From NCBI GenBank assembly GCA_027577415.1, contig JANBQS010000581.1, forward strand, positions 1 to 15,138: a stretch of 15,138 nucleotides of DNA, written 5' to 3'. Below are positions 1 to 8,066 of this stretch, one piece after another (the first letter of the stretch is position 1; each line of letters starts with the position of its first letter). A model generated the notes under the pieces. It had not been told where the DNA came from. It made no database searches and worked only from the letters and a program-made list of their open reading frames with translations. The DNA is from Coemansia sp. RSA 922 (lineage: Eukaryota > Kickxellomycota > Kickxellomycetes > Kickxellales > Kickxellaceae). Made by a program: the position numbers and the translations under genes.

Positions 1-197
1 AAGTGGTTGTGATACTGTTGGTCGTTGAAGAAGGTGTGGTTCTCGAGGTAGTCCCTGGCGCACAGACGAACTGCCTCATGGTGAGTAGTCTGATCGACAC
101 CAGGCAAAAGTAGGCCCTTTGGGCTGTGGCTCAGGGCCATACCAGCTTTGTCAATGACAGAGTTGTCGTCGTTGTTGTAAAAGTCAAGGCCAGCCAT
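1..197 (-). CDS. Questin oxidase-like (AflY/DUF4243-type) protein, N-terminal part only
   Basis: An open frame runs from an ATG at 197-195 to the left window edge, giving 65 codons plus two bases, so the gene is 5'-complete and 3'-truncated by the window. The start has A at -3 and G at +4. The peptide begins MAGLDFYNND, has LLLPGVDQTTHHEAVRL around residues 33-49 and ends DYLENHTFFNDQQYHNH. The last block resembles the asparagine/histidine-rich N-terminal motif of the questin oxidase-like family (DUF4243, Aspergillus AflY/GedK relatives), where a leader residue block is followed by an NHxFFNxxxFHNH-like stretch. Family members include Baeyer-Villiger-type oxidases of polyketide pathways, but many fungal homologues have no known substrate, so no specific reaction is assigned. 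It is divergent from URA5. The call rests on recalled motif similarity over a short piece. Confidence 0.62.
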   Translation of the reverse strand, partial: MAGLDFYNNDDNSVIDKAGMALSHSPKGLLLPGVDQTTHHEAVRLCARDYLENHTFFNDQQYHNH

Positions 198-641
198 ATT
201 TGAAAAATAAAAGGCAAAAGTGTTGAGTGAATATATGAAGAAGAGATGTGAGATATTCGAGAGATGTCTTCAAAGAGGAGCAAGAGGATCAGGGCAGCTC
301 TACTGCTTTATAGCACGGAATGTAGCAGCAGCGCTGGAGGTGGTTCGGAGAGATGTCGGAGCTTGCCTGTCTTGCATGAGAATATGTCATATATGGCGCA
401 TTCATGCAGGGATGGAGCGTCTTTTGCATCTCCGCGTGTCTTGCCGTAACGGCCGGTGCATTTGTCAGAACTGTGTGAGCGTGCACCGTCATCACATCCG
501 CAGTGGGTTGGCGATCAGTTTGATCCAAAGACTAATCACAAGCTCTAGTCTTTTGTCAATCGATCAAAACCAGGTCCCTTATCTCTCTCCTTGACTCTTC
601 AGACTTTTTTTTTGCAACATAAAAGACATTAATATCTTATC
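198..641. promoter_or_regulatory. Divergent intergenic region between the questin oxidase-like gene and URA5
   Basis: This 444-bp stretch separates two head-to-head genes and should hold both promoters. On the minus side there is a TATA-like box (listed separately) followed by a CT-rich leader just before the ATG at 197. On the plus side a T9 run at 605-613 lies 28 bp before the URA5 ATG, a pyrimidine-rich block (about 575-613) precedes it, and TCAATCGAT occurs at 556-564. The frames that stay open here (for example 220-594 plus) show no recognisable family and composition gives no reason to call them genes. Confidence 0.6.
306..312 (-). promoter_or_regulatory. TATA-like box for the questin oxidase-like gene
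   Basis: On the minus strand the bases read TATAAAG, 109 bp upstream of the ATG at 197. The sequence between is CT-rich, as is common in fungal 5' leaders. The spacing is close to that of the TATA box of the 5698-7350 gene (about 104 bp). Position and sequence support the call; no transcript start is known. Confidence 0.45.
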
Positions 642-1313
642 ATGGTTCTCGAGCAGTACCAGCGCGACTTTATATCATTTGCGATTGCCGATGGCGTGCT
701 CTCGTTTGGCGAGTTTACGTTAAAGAGCGGACGCAAGTCCCCTTACTTTTTCAACGCCGGCAAGTTCAACAGCGGGGCGTCTTTGGCCAAGATCGGCCAG
801 TACTACGCTGCGGCGATATCAAGCCGTCCAGACATAGAGTTTGACGTGGTGTTTGGCCCAGCATACAAGGGTATCCCACTGTGCGCGACAACAGTGATTG
901 CTTTGGCCACAGCAGGCAATGAGAGCCAGCGCGACGTACTGTACTCGTTTAACCGCAAGGAAGCCAAGGACCACGGCGAGGGCGGCAGCATAGTGGGGGC
1001 GGCGTTGAAGGGGCGGCGGATCTTGGTGGTAGACGACGTGATTACGGCTGGCACAGCTATTCGTGAGAGCATGGATATCATTCGTGAGGCAGGGGCTACG
1101 CTGGCGGGAGTCGTCGTGGCGATCGACCGGCAGGAAAAGGGCAGAGACAGCTCACTATCAGCAATTCAGGAGATTGAGCGCCAGCACGGAACGCCAGTAG
1201 TGGCAGTGGTGACTTTGGGCAATGTCGTCGAGTACTTGCAAGAGCAAGGCGGCGAGCTAGGCGCGATGGCAGGGGCAATGGAGGCATATCGGCGGGAGTA
1301 TGGCGCAGAATAA
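642..1313 (+). CDS. URA5: Orotate phosphoribosyltransferase
   Basis: A complete 223-aa enzyme that transfers the ribose-phosphate of PRPP to orotate, giving orotidine 5'-monophosphate, the fifth step of de novo pyrimidine synthesis in the cytosol. Residues about 22-40 ([19 protein letters not shown]) match the fungal OPRT N-terminal substrate region. The PRPP-binding motif [13 protein letters not shown] lies at about residues 127-139, with the paired acidic residues before the T-A-G-T phosphate loop. A flexible-loop segment rich in K, H, E and G ([11 protein letters not shown]) sits about 20 residues earlier, as in the family. Length is normal for fungal URA5 proteins (about 215-230 aa). The ATG has A at -3 and G at +4 and no in-frame upstream alternative is needed. 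No intron is evident. The TAA stop overlaps an AATAAA. Confidence 0.96.
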   Translation: MVLEQYQRDFISFAIADGVLSFGEFTLKSGRKSPYFFNAGKFNSGASLAKIGQYYAAAISSRPDIEFDVVFGPAYKGIPLCATTVIALATAGNESQRDVLYSFNRKEAKDHGEGGSIVGAALKGRRILVVDDVITAGTAIRESMDIIREAGATLAGVVVAIDRQEKGRDSSLSAIQEIERQHGTPVVAVVTLGNVVEYLQEQGGELGAMAGAMEAYRREYGAE

Positions 1314-1360
1314 ATGATATTGAAATTGAGTTGATATAGAATAAAAGTGAATATATATTG
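1314..1360. terminator. Convergent 3' end region of URA5 and SMC4
   Basis: Only 47 bp separate the two stop codons. The stretch is AT-rich and has AATAAA at 1340-1345 on the plus strand, with another AATAAA at 1309-1314 overlapping the URA5 stop, plus the TATATAT-type run at 1351-1358 that resembles a yeast efficiency element. No clear AATAAA is seen on the minus strand for SMC4, so its cleavage probably occurs inside or beyond the URA5 end. Confidence 0.55.
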
Positions 1361-4300
1361 TTAGGCTGTGACTGGCTCGTCGTAAAGAGCCCCAACAGTG
1401 TGCTCGGTATCCAAAGCAATGGACTTTGTCCGGTTGTCGGTCTTGTAAATGCCAACAAGGCGATCGGCGAGCTCAAACATGTTGTTTCTGAGACTAATGA
1501 TGACGAACTGAGCGTTGCGAGTGCGTTCCTTGATATAGTTTGCGACGATAGAGACGTTACGGAAGTCCAGAGCAGCATCTATCTCGTCCATGACGTACAG
1601 CGGAGTAGGCTTGTACTGGTGCAGGGCAAAGACCAGGGCGAGTGAGCTGAGGGTCTTTTCGCCGCCCGAAAGGTTGGAAATGTTCTTCCACGACTTTTTG
1701 GGCGGCATGACGCTAAAGACGATGCCCTCAGAGAAGGGATCGAGCGAATCAACCAGCTCCAGCTCAGCCGAACCACCCAGTGTGATCATCTGGTACATCT
1801 CCTTCAGGTTGTAAGAGATGACCGAGAAGCCGGCCATAAACTCGTCCAAGCGACGCGTGCGCAGGCAGTCGAGGCTGGTCTGGGCTTCGTCACGACGTGT
1901 GGCTACTGCATCTAGCTCAGCAGACCGGGTGGCATGTTCGGCAGCACGGCGTGCGTACTCCGCCAGCACGCTGAGATTGGGGCGTGTGCGCTGTAGGCGT
2001 GCCTCAGCCTGCTCAATACGAGCTTGCAATGCAGCAGCATCGACATCGTCCAGCTCGGCCTCGGTCAGCTCTGCAAGCACGGCTGGCTCGCCAGCACCTT
2101 CAACGACGTGCAGGGCCAGATGCGAGCGCTCACTGGCCCAGTAGTTGGCAGCACGCGTGGCATCAGCCAGGGCGCGCTCAGCGTCGTCGGCAGTGCGCTT
2201 GAGCTTGGCATCACGAGCGCGCAGGGCATCAAGCTCAGCGGTCTTAGCGTCGGCAGCCTCGCGCGTGCGGTCCAGCAGCGCACGACGCGTGTCGGCGAGA
2301 GCACGAGCAGCGTCGGCTCTGTCGCGCACAGCCAGTGCCTGGTGAGAAAGCGCGTCAATCTCGGCAGTAACAGATGTCAACTGAGCTTCGAGATCAGCGG
2401 CGGTCTGAGCCTTGGTTGCGGCCTGGCGCTCGGCGCGGGCGAGGTCGGCATTGGCCTTAGCCTGAGCAGCGGCCCAACGCGCCATGTCGTCGGCGACAGT
2501 GACTAAGCGGTCGCGCAGACCGTCGACACGGGCCTTCTGGGCGCGCAGGCGAATGCCGCCAGCCTGCATGACTTTCTCTTGCAGGTCACGAACGGCGCCG
2601 TCAATGGCGCTGCACTGGGCCTGCAGCTCGCTGATGGCAGCCTTCTCAGCATCAACACGCGCTACAGCAGCGGCACGCACTGCATCGTCGGCAGCTTGGG
2701 CCGGGGCGCGCGCAGCTTCGTCGGCCAAATCGCGTGCGCGACGCTTGGCCATCTGAACTTGCTCGTCAGCGGCAGTCAGCTCCAGCTCCAACCGCGGCAG
2801 CAGTGTCTCCAGCGCATCGTAGCGCGTCTGCAGCTGCTGGCGAGAGGCGGTGGCAATGCGCAGCGCGGCTTGGTGCTCAGCAAGTTGGGCCTCGGCAGCC
2901 TCACGCGCGGCAGTTAGGCGCGCCAAAGACTCGGGCGACGCGTCTGGGGCCGCCGGGCGTGAGCTCATAGCGCCACGCGCCACGCGGTTGCCGCCTCCCG
3001 ACATAGTGCCAGCCGCCTCCAGCACTGCGCCATCCATGCTGACGACGCGGTGGCGGCGAGATCCGCCGTATGCCACCCGGCGCGCCTGCTCCAAGTCAGT
3101 GGCTACGAGGGTGTCGCCCATAGCATGCTGGAATGCTGGCATAAACACGGCGCTGGTCGGGCGTACCAGATCCACCAGCCTTGGCACTCCCTCGGGCGTG
3201 GCCCCTGAGGATGTGCGTGGGCGTAGGGTGTCGAGAATGACAAAGCGCGCACGACCCACGCCCGACGAGCGCAGAAATTCAACACAGGCCTGGCCAGCTG
3301 CCACAGTCTGCACGACGATGCTGTCCAGTGCTGCGCCGCACGCCGACGACACAGCTACGTCGTAGACATCGTCGATCGCCCCCAGCGCTCCCAGCCGCCC
3401 GTGGATGCCGCTGATTTTGCCCAGGTCGCGCTGCCGCATAATAGCCCGCAGCACTGCGCTTTGGCTCTGCGCGGCCCCCACTGCTGCGCGCGCCTCTTCT
3501 TCGCGCCGCCGCGCCTCGCCGACTGCTGCGCGGCCTGCTGCAGCACGGCCCTCGCCCACTTGTGCTGCCTTGTCGGCTGCCTCGAGCTCCTCGTTGACAC
3601 GCGCCAGCTCAGCCACTCGCTCCTCTGCCGCTGCTGCCTTGGCTACGCGCTCGTCACGCACGCGCCGCAGCTCAGCCTTTGCAGCCTCAAGCGCGCGGTC
3701 GGCGGCTCCAGCTCGCTCGTCCAGCACGCCCAGCTCGGTCTGCGCCAGCTCCAGCCGCGCCTGGTGAGCGCCAATCTTCTCGCGCCACGGCGCCAGCTCC
3801 TGCTGCTTCTCGGCAATCGCCGCCGTCAGCTCTGCAGTTTTGCTGCCCAGTCCCGCGCTGATCTCCTCTAGGACCTCGCGCTCTGCACCCAGCCGCTGCT
3901 CCAGGTCGGCTGTCTCTTTGCGCCCGCTGTCCATGTCGCTCTCCAGCGCGCTCACCGTGCTGCGGAGCTGCTGCATGCTATGCGTCTCCTTGTCGCCGCT
4001 GTCCTGGGCCTTTTTGAGCTTGCCCTTGATGTGCTTGCGGTTGACCTGCAGCTGAACCTCCTCGCGCTCTGCCTTGCTCAGCTCCTCTGCCACCTCCTTG
4101 GCCTTGCGGTCCAGCACCTTGCACTCCTTCTCAGTTAGCGCCCGCGTCTCCTCCAGTTCTTGTGCCTCGTTGCGGATCGCTGCATGCCGCGCTTGCTCGC
4201 TCTCGCACGCCAGTTTTGCCGCCGAGTACTTGGCTTGCTCTGCCGCCTCCTTGACCTTGCTTTCATGCTGCCGCTTCTGGTACAGAGCCGACTTTTGCAC

Positions 4301-5239
4301 TGTCAGCTCGTTTTCGGTCTGGATGAACGACAGCGCCTCGTTCTTCTTGTCCTCTAGGCTGTTCTTCTCCTTCTCCACAATCTTGACTCTGTGCAGCCGC
4401 TCCGACCGTGCCACATTGAGCTCGTCCACCAGCTTGCGCGCTTCCTCGATCTGCCCCTTGTACGCCGATGTGCCAATAATGTCCTCTAGATACTCCAGCA
4501 GTCCCACCTCGTTCTCGCTTTGCCCCATCGCCTTCATCTGGGAAATGTTCTCCACCTCGCCCTGCAAGATGAGGAACCGCTTGTGGTCCAAGTCAATTCC
4601 CTTGCTGCGCAGAAGCGTCGTTACCTCCGTGTAGCTGCTGCTGCTCCCGTTCACCATGTACTTGCTCTGGTTACTCTGCGTTGCCGTGCGCGTCACCACA
4701 AGCTCGCTGCCTTCTATATCCTCAGAGCTACTCCCGTCTGCGCTGTCCACCACTTCCTTGAAGTGAACTTCCACTGAGCACTGCGACAGCTGCCCTGCGT
4801 TCTTCGAACTGTGGATCAGCTCGGAAAGTTTGCCCTGCCGAATCTTGTTCGCACGATATCCAAATACAAACAGCAAAGCATCGATGACGTTCGACTTGCC
4901 TGATCCGTTGGGCCCGACGATAGCAGAGAATGACTAGCATGCACTCAAAATAGTTCATTCATTAATATTACATGCCGCTTCTGTTGTTGCATCTCAACCA
5001 CCCATCTTTCCTTGTATACTTACTCTGTGGAAGGGACCAATGACTTGCCGTCCAGCGTATGACTTAAAGTTCTCCAGAACCATTTGTGTGATAATCAGTC
5101 GTGGTTTTCCCACCTCTGCCTTGCCAGCCCCAGCTCCGTTCACTGTGCTTGGTGTCGGTGCTGCCATGGCCGGAAGCATCTCAATGTCCATGTCCTGCGT
5201 CGTGACCGCCAAAGATTCGCCTAATTCGTTGTGTGACAT
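1361..5239 (-). CDS. SMC4: Condensin subunit SMC4 (structural maintenance of chromosomes protein 4)
   Basis: Two exons, complement(join(1361..4933,5024..5239)), give 1262 aa, normal for SMC4. It is the ATPase that pairs with SMC2 in condensin to compact mitotic chromosomes. Exon 1 carries a 45-residue low-complexity tail, then PRLIITQMVLENFKSYAG. Splicing yields GPFHR-SFSAIVGPNGSGKS, which restores the Walker A loop (residues 79-86). VIDALLFVFGYRANKIRQGK follows and is diagnostic for SMC4 rather than SMC1-3. The Q-loop is near residues 193-202 (LILQGEVENI), the first coiled coil about 230-570, and the hinge about 571-721. The second coiled coil is very Ala/Arg/Asp-rich. The ABC signature LSGGEK is at 1160-1165 and Walker B LYVMDEID at 1184-1191. 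The start ATG at 5239 has A at -3. All catalytic motifs are intact. It converges on URA5. Confidence 0.97.
4934..5023 (-). other. SMC4 intron, 90 nt
   Basis: On the minus strand the intron begins GTAAGT (5023-5018) and ends GCTAG (4938-4934). It is phase 0: exon 1 ends CAC AGA (His-Arg) and exon 2 starts TCA TTC (Ser-Phe). Removing it joins GPFHR to SFSAIVGPNGSGK exactly as the family requires; without removal the frame stops. There is no CTAAC; ATTAAT or GAACT in the last 45 nt may serve as branch site. Confidence 0.93.
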
Positions 5240-5697
5240 TTTCGGAATAAATAGATTTTAAAAAATTGATACAGGAACAAAAAGCGAAGAGTCCAAAAAC
5301 TTATTGTCAACAGATTCAAATAGTAGGTGATCTGATCAATCGATTTACTTCAAACTGATCATGTCGCAAGATGACAGACAAAAAAACACCTGTGTATACT
5401 CGGACAGCCTTTGTTCTTTTCCTATTTTTTTTTTTTCTACAGTTAATATGCGCGCTGACGTTTGCTATTTAGCCACTTTGGCATATATGTAATGATGAGT
5501 TAGCTTCTTGCTATTGATGTCGTTAGAGAAAGAAATGAAAAGTGAGTTAAAAAATGAAAATGAAAGTTGGCTAGGATGTAGATGCCGAACGATACTCTCT
5601 GTCATGTTCCTATTCATCCGCCGGTATTATGAAAGCGTGTGGTCGCCAAATACCACGCCTCCACGGCAGGCATGCTTGGCCGCACGCTGTATCGCGC
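5240..5697 (-). promoter_or_regulatory. SMC4 upstream region and 3' flank of the 5698-7350 gene
   Basis: A 458-bp AT-rich gap between two minus-strand genes, holding the 3' end of the upstream gene and the SMC4 promoter. Visible features are a T12 run at 5425-5436 (poly dA:dT on the coding side, about 186 bp before the SMC4 ATG, the type of tract that keeps promoters nucleosome-poor), two TGATCA palindromes at 5333-5338 and 5356-5361, and TCAATCGAT at 5336-5344, a 9-mer also present upstream of URA5. An imperfect inverted repeat (GCGTGTGGT with ACCACGC) lies at about 5634-5663. No MCB-type ACGCGT box and no gene were seen. Confidence 0.5.
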
Positions 5698-7350
5698 TTA
5701 CTCCTCTGGTGCCATTCTGTCTACTAACTCCAGGCGCTCTTCGTCAGACAAGCCATTATATAGCCCCAGCACTTCTTCTGCGCCTACGCTTGCGCGGTTG
5801 AACGAGAAGGCAGTCGCTCCGGTGGCGGCTGGCGCAGTGTATGCTGCCTGGTTTCCAGACAGCGCTTGGTCCATCAACCAGTCTTGTTCAAAGCGAGACA
5901 AGCTGTTGTATAGCCGCAGCACGTTTTCGACCTTTTCGTAGTCGATCTGCTCGTCATCAGGTTGCTCACTATACTCCTGCTCTCTGTCATCCCACTCACT
6001 ATTAGTCTGCGCCTTTTGGACCTGCGTCTTATCGGTCTGTGCACTATCGACCTGCGCGCTGTCACCCTGCTTATTGGCAGCCTGCTCGCCACCAGCCTGT
6101 TCGTTGCCTCCAGAGCCAGAGTTATCTGCCGGAATGTAGGCGTCATTCTTGAGGCCTGCTTCGATATCGTTGGCTAGCTCATCGAACTCGTCGTCATCCG
6201 ACGAGCCATCCTCGTCGGCGTTGACCTGGTGAAGTGGAGCTCCAGGGTTGCCTCTGAACTGGTCTCTGCCTGTATTGCCCAAGCTGAACGAACCGGCGTT
6301 AAAAGTACCAGCCGCCGGGCTCACGGGGGTAGGCGGGAGAAGGCTGGCTTCAAACTTGAAGGTGCTTATCGGGAGAGGAACGGCAGCTGCGTTGACCGGG
6401 CGTCGCAATCTCGGCTGCCTGTGCGGTCTTCTGAGTTCTTCCATTTTTGCTTCGATTTTTGCGGCCTCCAAGACCTGTGCGAATGCCTCAATCTGCACAT
6501 CATCATCGGAAGCCGAGTCCTCATCCCCCATATCCAGATCGTCGTCGGCGGGTGGATTCATGGCCCCCATCTCCAGATCGTCGTCGGTGGGTGGCTCGGC
6601 GTCCGCCATGTCAAAATCGGCGACAGGTGGCCTTTCCTCTATATCCACCTCGACAGGAGGATTCACTGCCTCCATCTCTATGACAGCTGGGGGTGGCTCC
6701 ACCACATGCAATAAACCGGTACCGTTGACTAACGTTGCATCTTGTATGGGCGCGTCAGTAGCAGACGTCTCCTCCGGTTGCGAACCCGCATCGTCGACTT
6801 GGGCGCGCTGCTCGATGTCTTCGGCGTCGCCATCGCCGTCGGCCATATCGTTGAATGGAGGGACTTGCTCGGCATCCTCAGCGTCGCTGCCGTTGTCAAC
6901 GCCCGCATCGTCAAGGGCGCGTTGCTCGGGGAGGATAGTGTCACCGCTCGTGTCAACGGCTTGGGTGCGCTCCTCGGGGAGGTTGACGTTCGCGCCCGCA
7001 TTGTCGCCGTCGTCGTCGCTGCCATCATCGTCCGCTTCGTCATCTGAGATGTGTGTGATTCCACCAGTGAGTGGCACGGACGAATTTTTGTCGTTGAGAT
7101 ACAACTGACAAAGGAACCGACTGATTACATGGGGTTCTGGACCGTCTGGCTCGTCGAAAGGGTTGAAATTATCAAGCTGGATGGTGATGGCAGTCAGCAC
7201 CTTTCCTGCCACCAGCCATAACAGCTTGATGCCCGCAAACATGCGGAGGAGGCCAAAAAGGCCGAAGATGTGTATGCTCCACAGCAAAACACGGACCAGG
7301 ATGCAGGGTACAAAGACCCATGCCATTGAATGTGACATGAAATTTGGCAT
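5698..7350 (-). CDS. Unrecognised acidic protein with N-terminal membrane hairpin and duplicated C-terminal motif
   Basis: A complete 550-aa frame with ATG at 7350 (A at -3) and TAA at 5698; no intron needed. I do not recognise the family. Residues about 9-33 and 38-56 are strongly hydrophobic, each long enough to span or dip into a membrane, split by Arg36 and with Arg20 inside the first. NPFDEPDG (63-70) follows. Residues 100-300 are acidic and low in complexity, with loosely repeated units such as LPEERTQAVD, LPEQRALDD and IEQRAQVDD, then PP-x-x-D-D-D-L-[ED]-M-G units (243-276). A basic stretch RRPHRQPRLRRP (307-318) could be a nuclear signal. SSDDDEFDEL (383-392) has the form of an Atg8-interacting motif. 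A 28-residue block at 473-500 recurs at 523-550, both with VLxLYNxLSxxE. A TATA box lies 104 bp upstream. Likely a membrane-anchored, largely disordered protein; function unknown. Confidence 0.82.
   Translation of the reverse strand: MPNFMSHSMAWVFVPCILVRVLLWSIHIFGLFGLLRMFAGIKLLWLVAGKVLTAITIQLDNFNPFDEPDGPEPHVISRFLCQLYLNDKNSSVPLTGGITHISDDEADDDGSDDDGDNAGANVNLPEERTQAVDTSGDTILPEQRALDDAGVDNGSDAEDAEQVPPFNDMADGDGDAEDIEQRAQVDDAGSQPEETSATDAPIQDATLVNGTGLLHVVEPPPAVIEMEAVNPPVEVDIEERPPVADFDMADAEPPTDDDLEMGAMNPPADDDLDMGDEDSASDDDVQIEAFAQVLEAAKIEAKMEELRRPHRQPRLRRPVNAAAVPLPISTFKFEASLLPPTPVSPAAGTFNAGSFSLGNTGRDQFRGNPGAPLHQVNADEDGSSDDDEFDELANDIEAGLKNDAYIPADNSGSGGNEQAGGEQAANKQGDSAQVDSAQTDKTQVQKAQTNSEWDDREQEYSEQPDDEQIDYEKVENVLRLYNSLSRFEQDWLMDQALSGNQAAYTAPAATGATAFSFNRASVGAEEVLGLYNGLSDEERLELVDRMAPEE
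6534..6611 (-). repeat. 39-nt (13-aa) tandem repeat inside the acidic protein gene
   Basis: Two adjacent 39-nt units, 6534-6572 and 6573-6611, share their first 22 bases with one mismatch (CCAGATCGTCGTCGG[C/T]GGGT). They encode PPTDDDLEMGAMN and PPADDDLDMGDED. More diverged units flank them on the protein level (NPPVEVDIEER, PPVADFDMADAE, and DSASDDDVQIEAF), so five or six copies can be traced. In-frame length keeps the reading frame when copy number changes. Confidence 0.75.
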
Positions 7351-7453
7351 TGTGATAGAAATGCAAAAAAGTTGTGAATTGCAAAAGTTGCAAAAAAATT
7401 GTTGTAAACATTGATTGGGAAAAGAGACAAGAAGGCAAGCGGTTCCTGTTCTT

Positions 7454-7461
7454 TATTTATA
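7454..7461 (-). promoter_or_regulatory. TATA box of the 5698-7350 gene
   Basis: The minus strand reads TATAAATA, about 104 bp upstream of the ATG at 7350. A start site some 30 bp downstream would leave a leader of roughly 70-75 nt, which ends in an A/T-rich stretch with A at -3 of the ATG. Confidence 0.55.
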
Positions 7462-7937
7462 AGGCCACGCAGCCACTCTAGAAATTATTTGAACTGTTGA
7501 TTTCCTCTAACCATTGACGCCGGTGGCTTTGCCTCATCCCCCAGCGCGATTCGGACGAGGGAAATTCAAGTTGAGAATTGCCTTGCAGGTCTCAGGCCTC
7601 GTTAGCGCGTCAACGAGGAAGCCAAAAAAGATAGGCTGCTTTCTAATACTCCCGGATAACAATGGTCACCGTGCTGGCGGGTCATCCCTTGTTTGTCTCT
7701 GAATTGCGGAGTATAAGGGACAATCAATCCCCCACGTTGGTGGTCTCTAGAAGGGAGAAGCCTCCCAGCCACCATCCCCTGGTATTCCGTCCAAAAGAGG
7801 CAGTAACGCCCCCTTATATCGCCTATTCTAAACAAACAAGTTACTCTTTTCATTTCATCACCAACTCTAATCTTAAAAATGTTGATTTCTGATTTGCACA
7901 GGCGCATGGCGATCCTCTAACAAATCGCTTTATATTT

Positions 7938-7972
7938 ATGCTGCCGCCAGCATGCAACTTAGTTGCAATAAA
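7938..7972 (+). other. Two adjacent stem-loops followed by AATAAA
   Basis: ATGCTG-CCGC-CAGCAT (7938-7953) forms a 6-bp stem with a 4-base loop and abuts GCAACT-T-AGTTGC (7954-7966), a 6-bp inverted repeat with one central base. AATAAA follows at once (7967-7972). The stems are palindromic on both strands, so they could serve the 3' end of ADA3 (minus) or a short plus-strand transcript. Only the sequence symmetry is observed. Confidence 0.4.
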
Positions 7973-8066
7973 AGACATTTGTAGTATAAGCAGAGTGGGC
8001 GACATTTCCAAATTACGACGAAAACAAAATTAAATAACAACGTATGCCTCATCTACAAAATAATTA

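Larger units (their letters stand above)
7351..8066. other. Intergenic region between ADA3 and the 5698-7350 gene; no gene called
   Basis: This 716-bp gap lies between two minus-strand genes and holds the ADA3 3' end and the downstream gene's promoter. I found no convincing coding frame: the open frames at 7514-7702, 7602-7907 and 7662-7892 have no family match, no usable splice pattern and conflict with each other. Visible structure: a TATA box for the minus gene (7454-7461), a nested inverted repeat at 7739-7773 (GGTGG...GGGAG-AAGC-CTCCC...CCACC), a plus-strand CCCCTTATATCG at about 7810-7821 followed by a C/A-rich leader-like stretch, and two stem-loops at 7938-7966 with AATAAA behind them. 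No tRNA A/B boxes or spliceosomal RNA signatures were seen. Confidence 0.5.

Noticed and set aside
220..594. 124-codon plus-strand frame upstream of URA5
   Set aside because: It begins at a non-ATG codon, lies in the shared promoter region, overlaps an opposite open frame, and its Cys/Arg-rich product resembles no family.
1358..4777. Many plus-strand open frames opposite SMC4 (for example 2024-2506, 3401-3871, 4074-4634)
   Set aside because: They are mirror frames of a GC-rich coiled-coil gene whose codon bias removes antisense stops. Their products are Ser/Ala/Arg or Cys/Leu low-complexity chains with no family features, and SMC4 on the other strand is certain.
6248..7108. 286-codon plus-strand frame opposite the acidic protein
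   Set aside because: A Ser/Ala-rich chain produced by reading GAT/GAC-rich acidic repeats backwards (ATC/GTC); the minus frame has an ATG in good context, a TATA box and structured ends.
7602..7907. Minus-strand 101-codon frame and plus-strand 76-codon frame in the ADA3 downstream gap
   Set aside because: They overlap on opposite strands, show no domain or secretion signal, and have no supporting promoter arrangement of their own; chance open frames are expected at this length.
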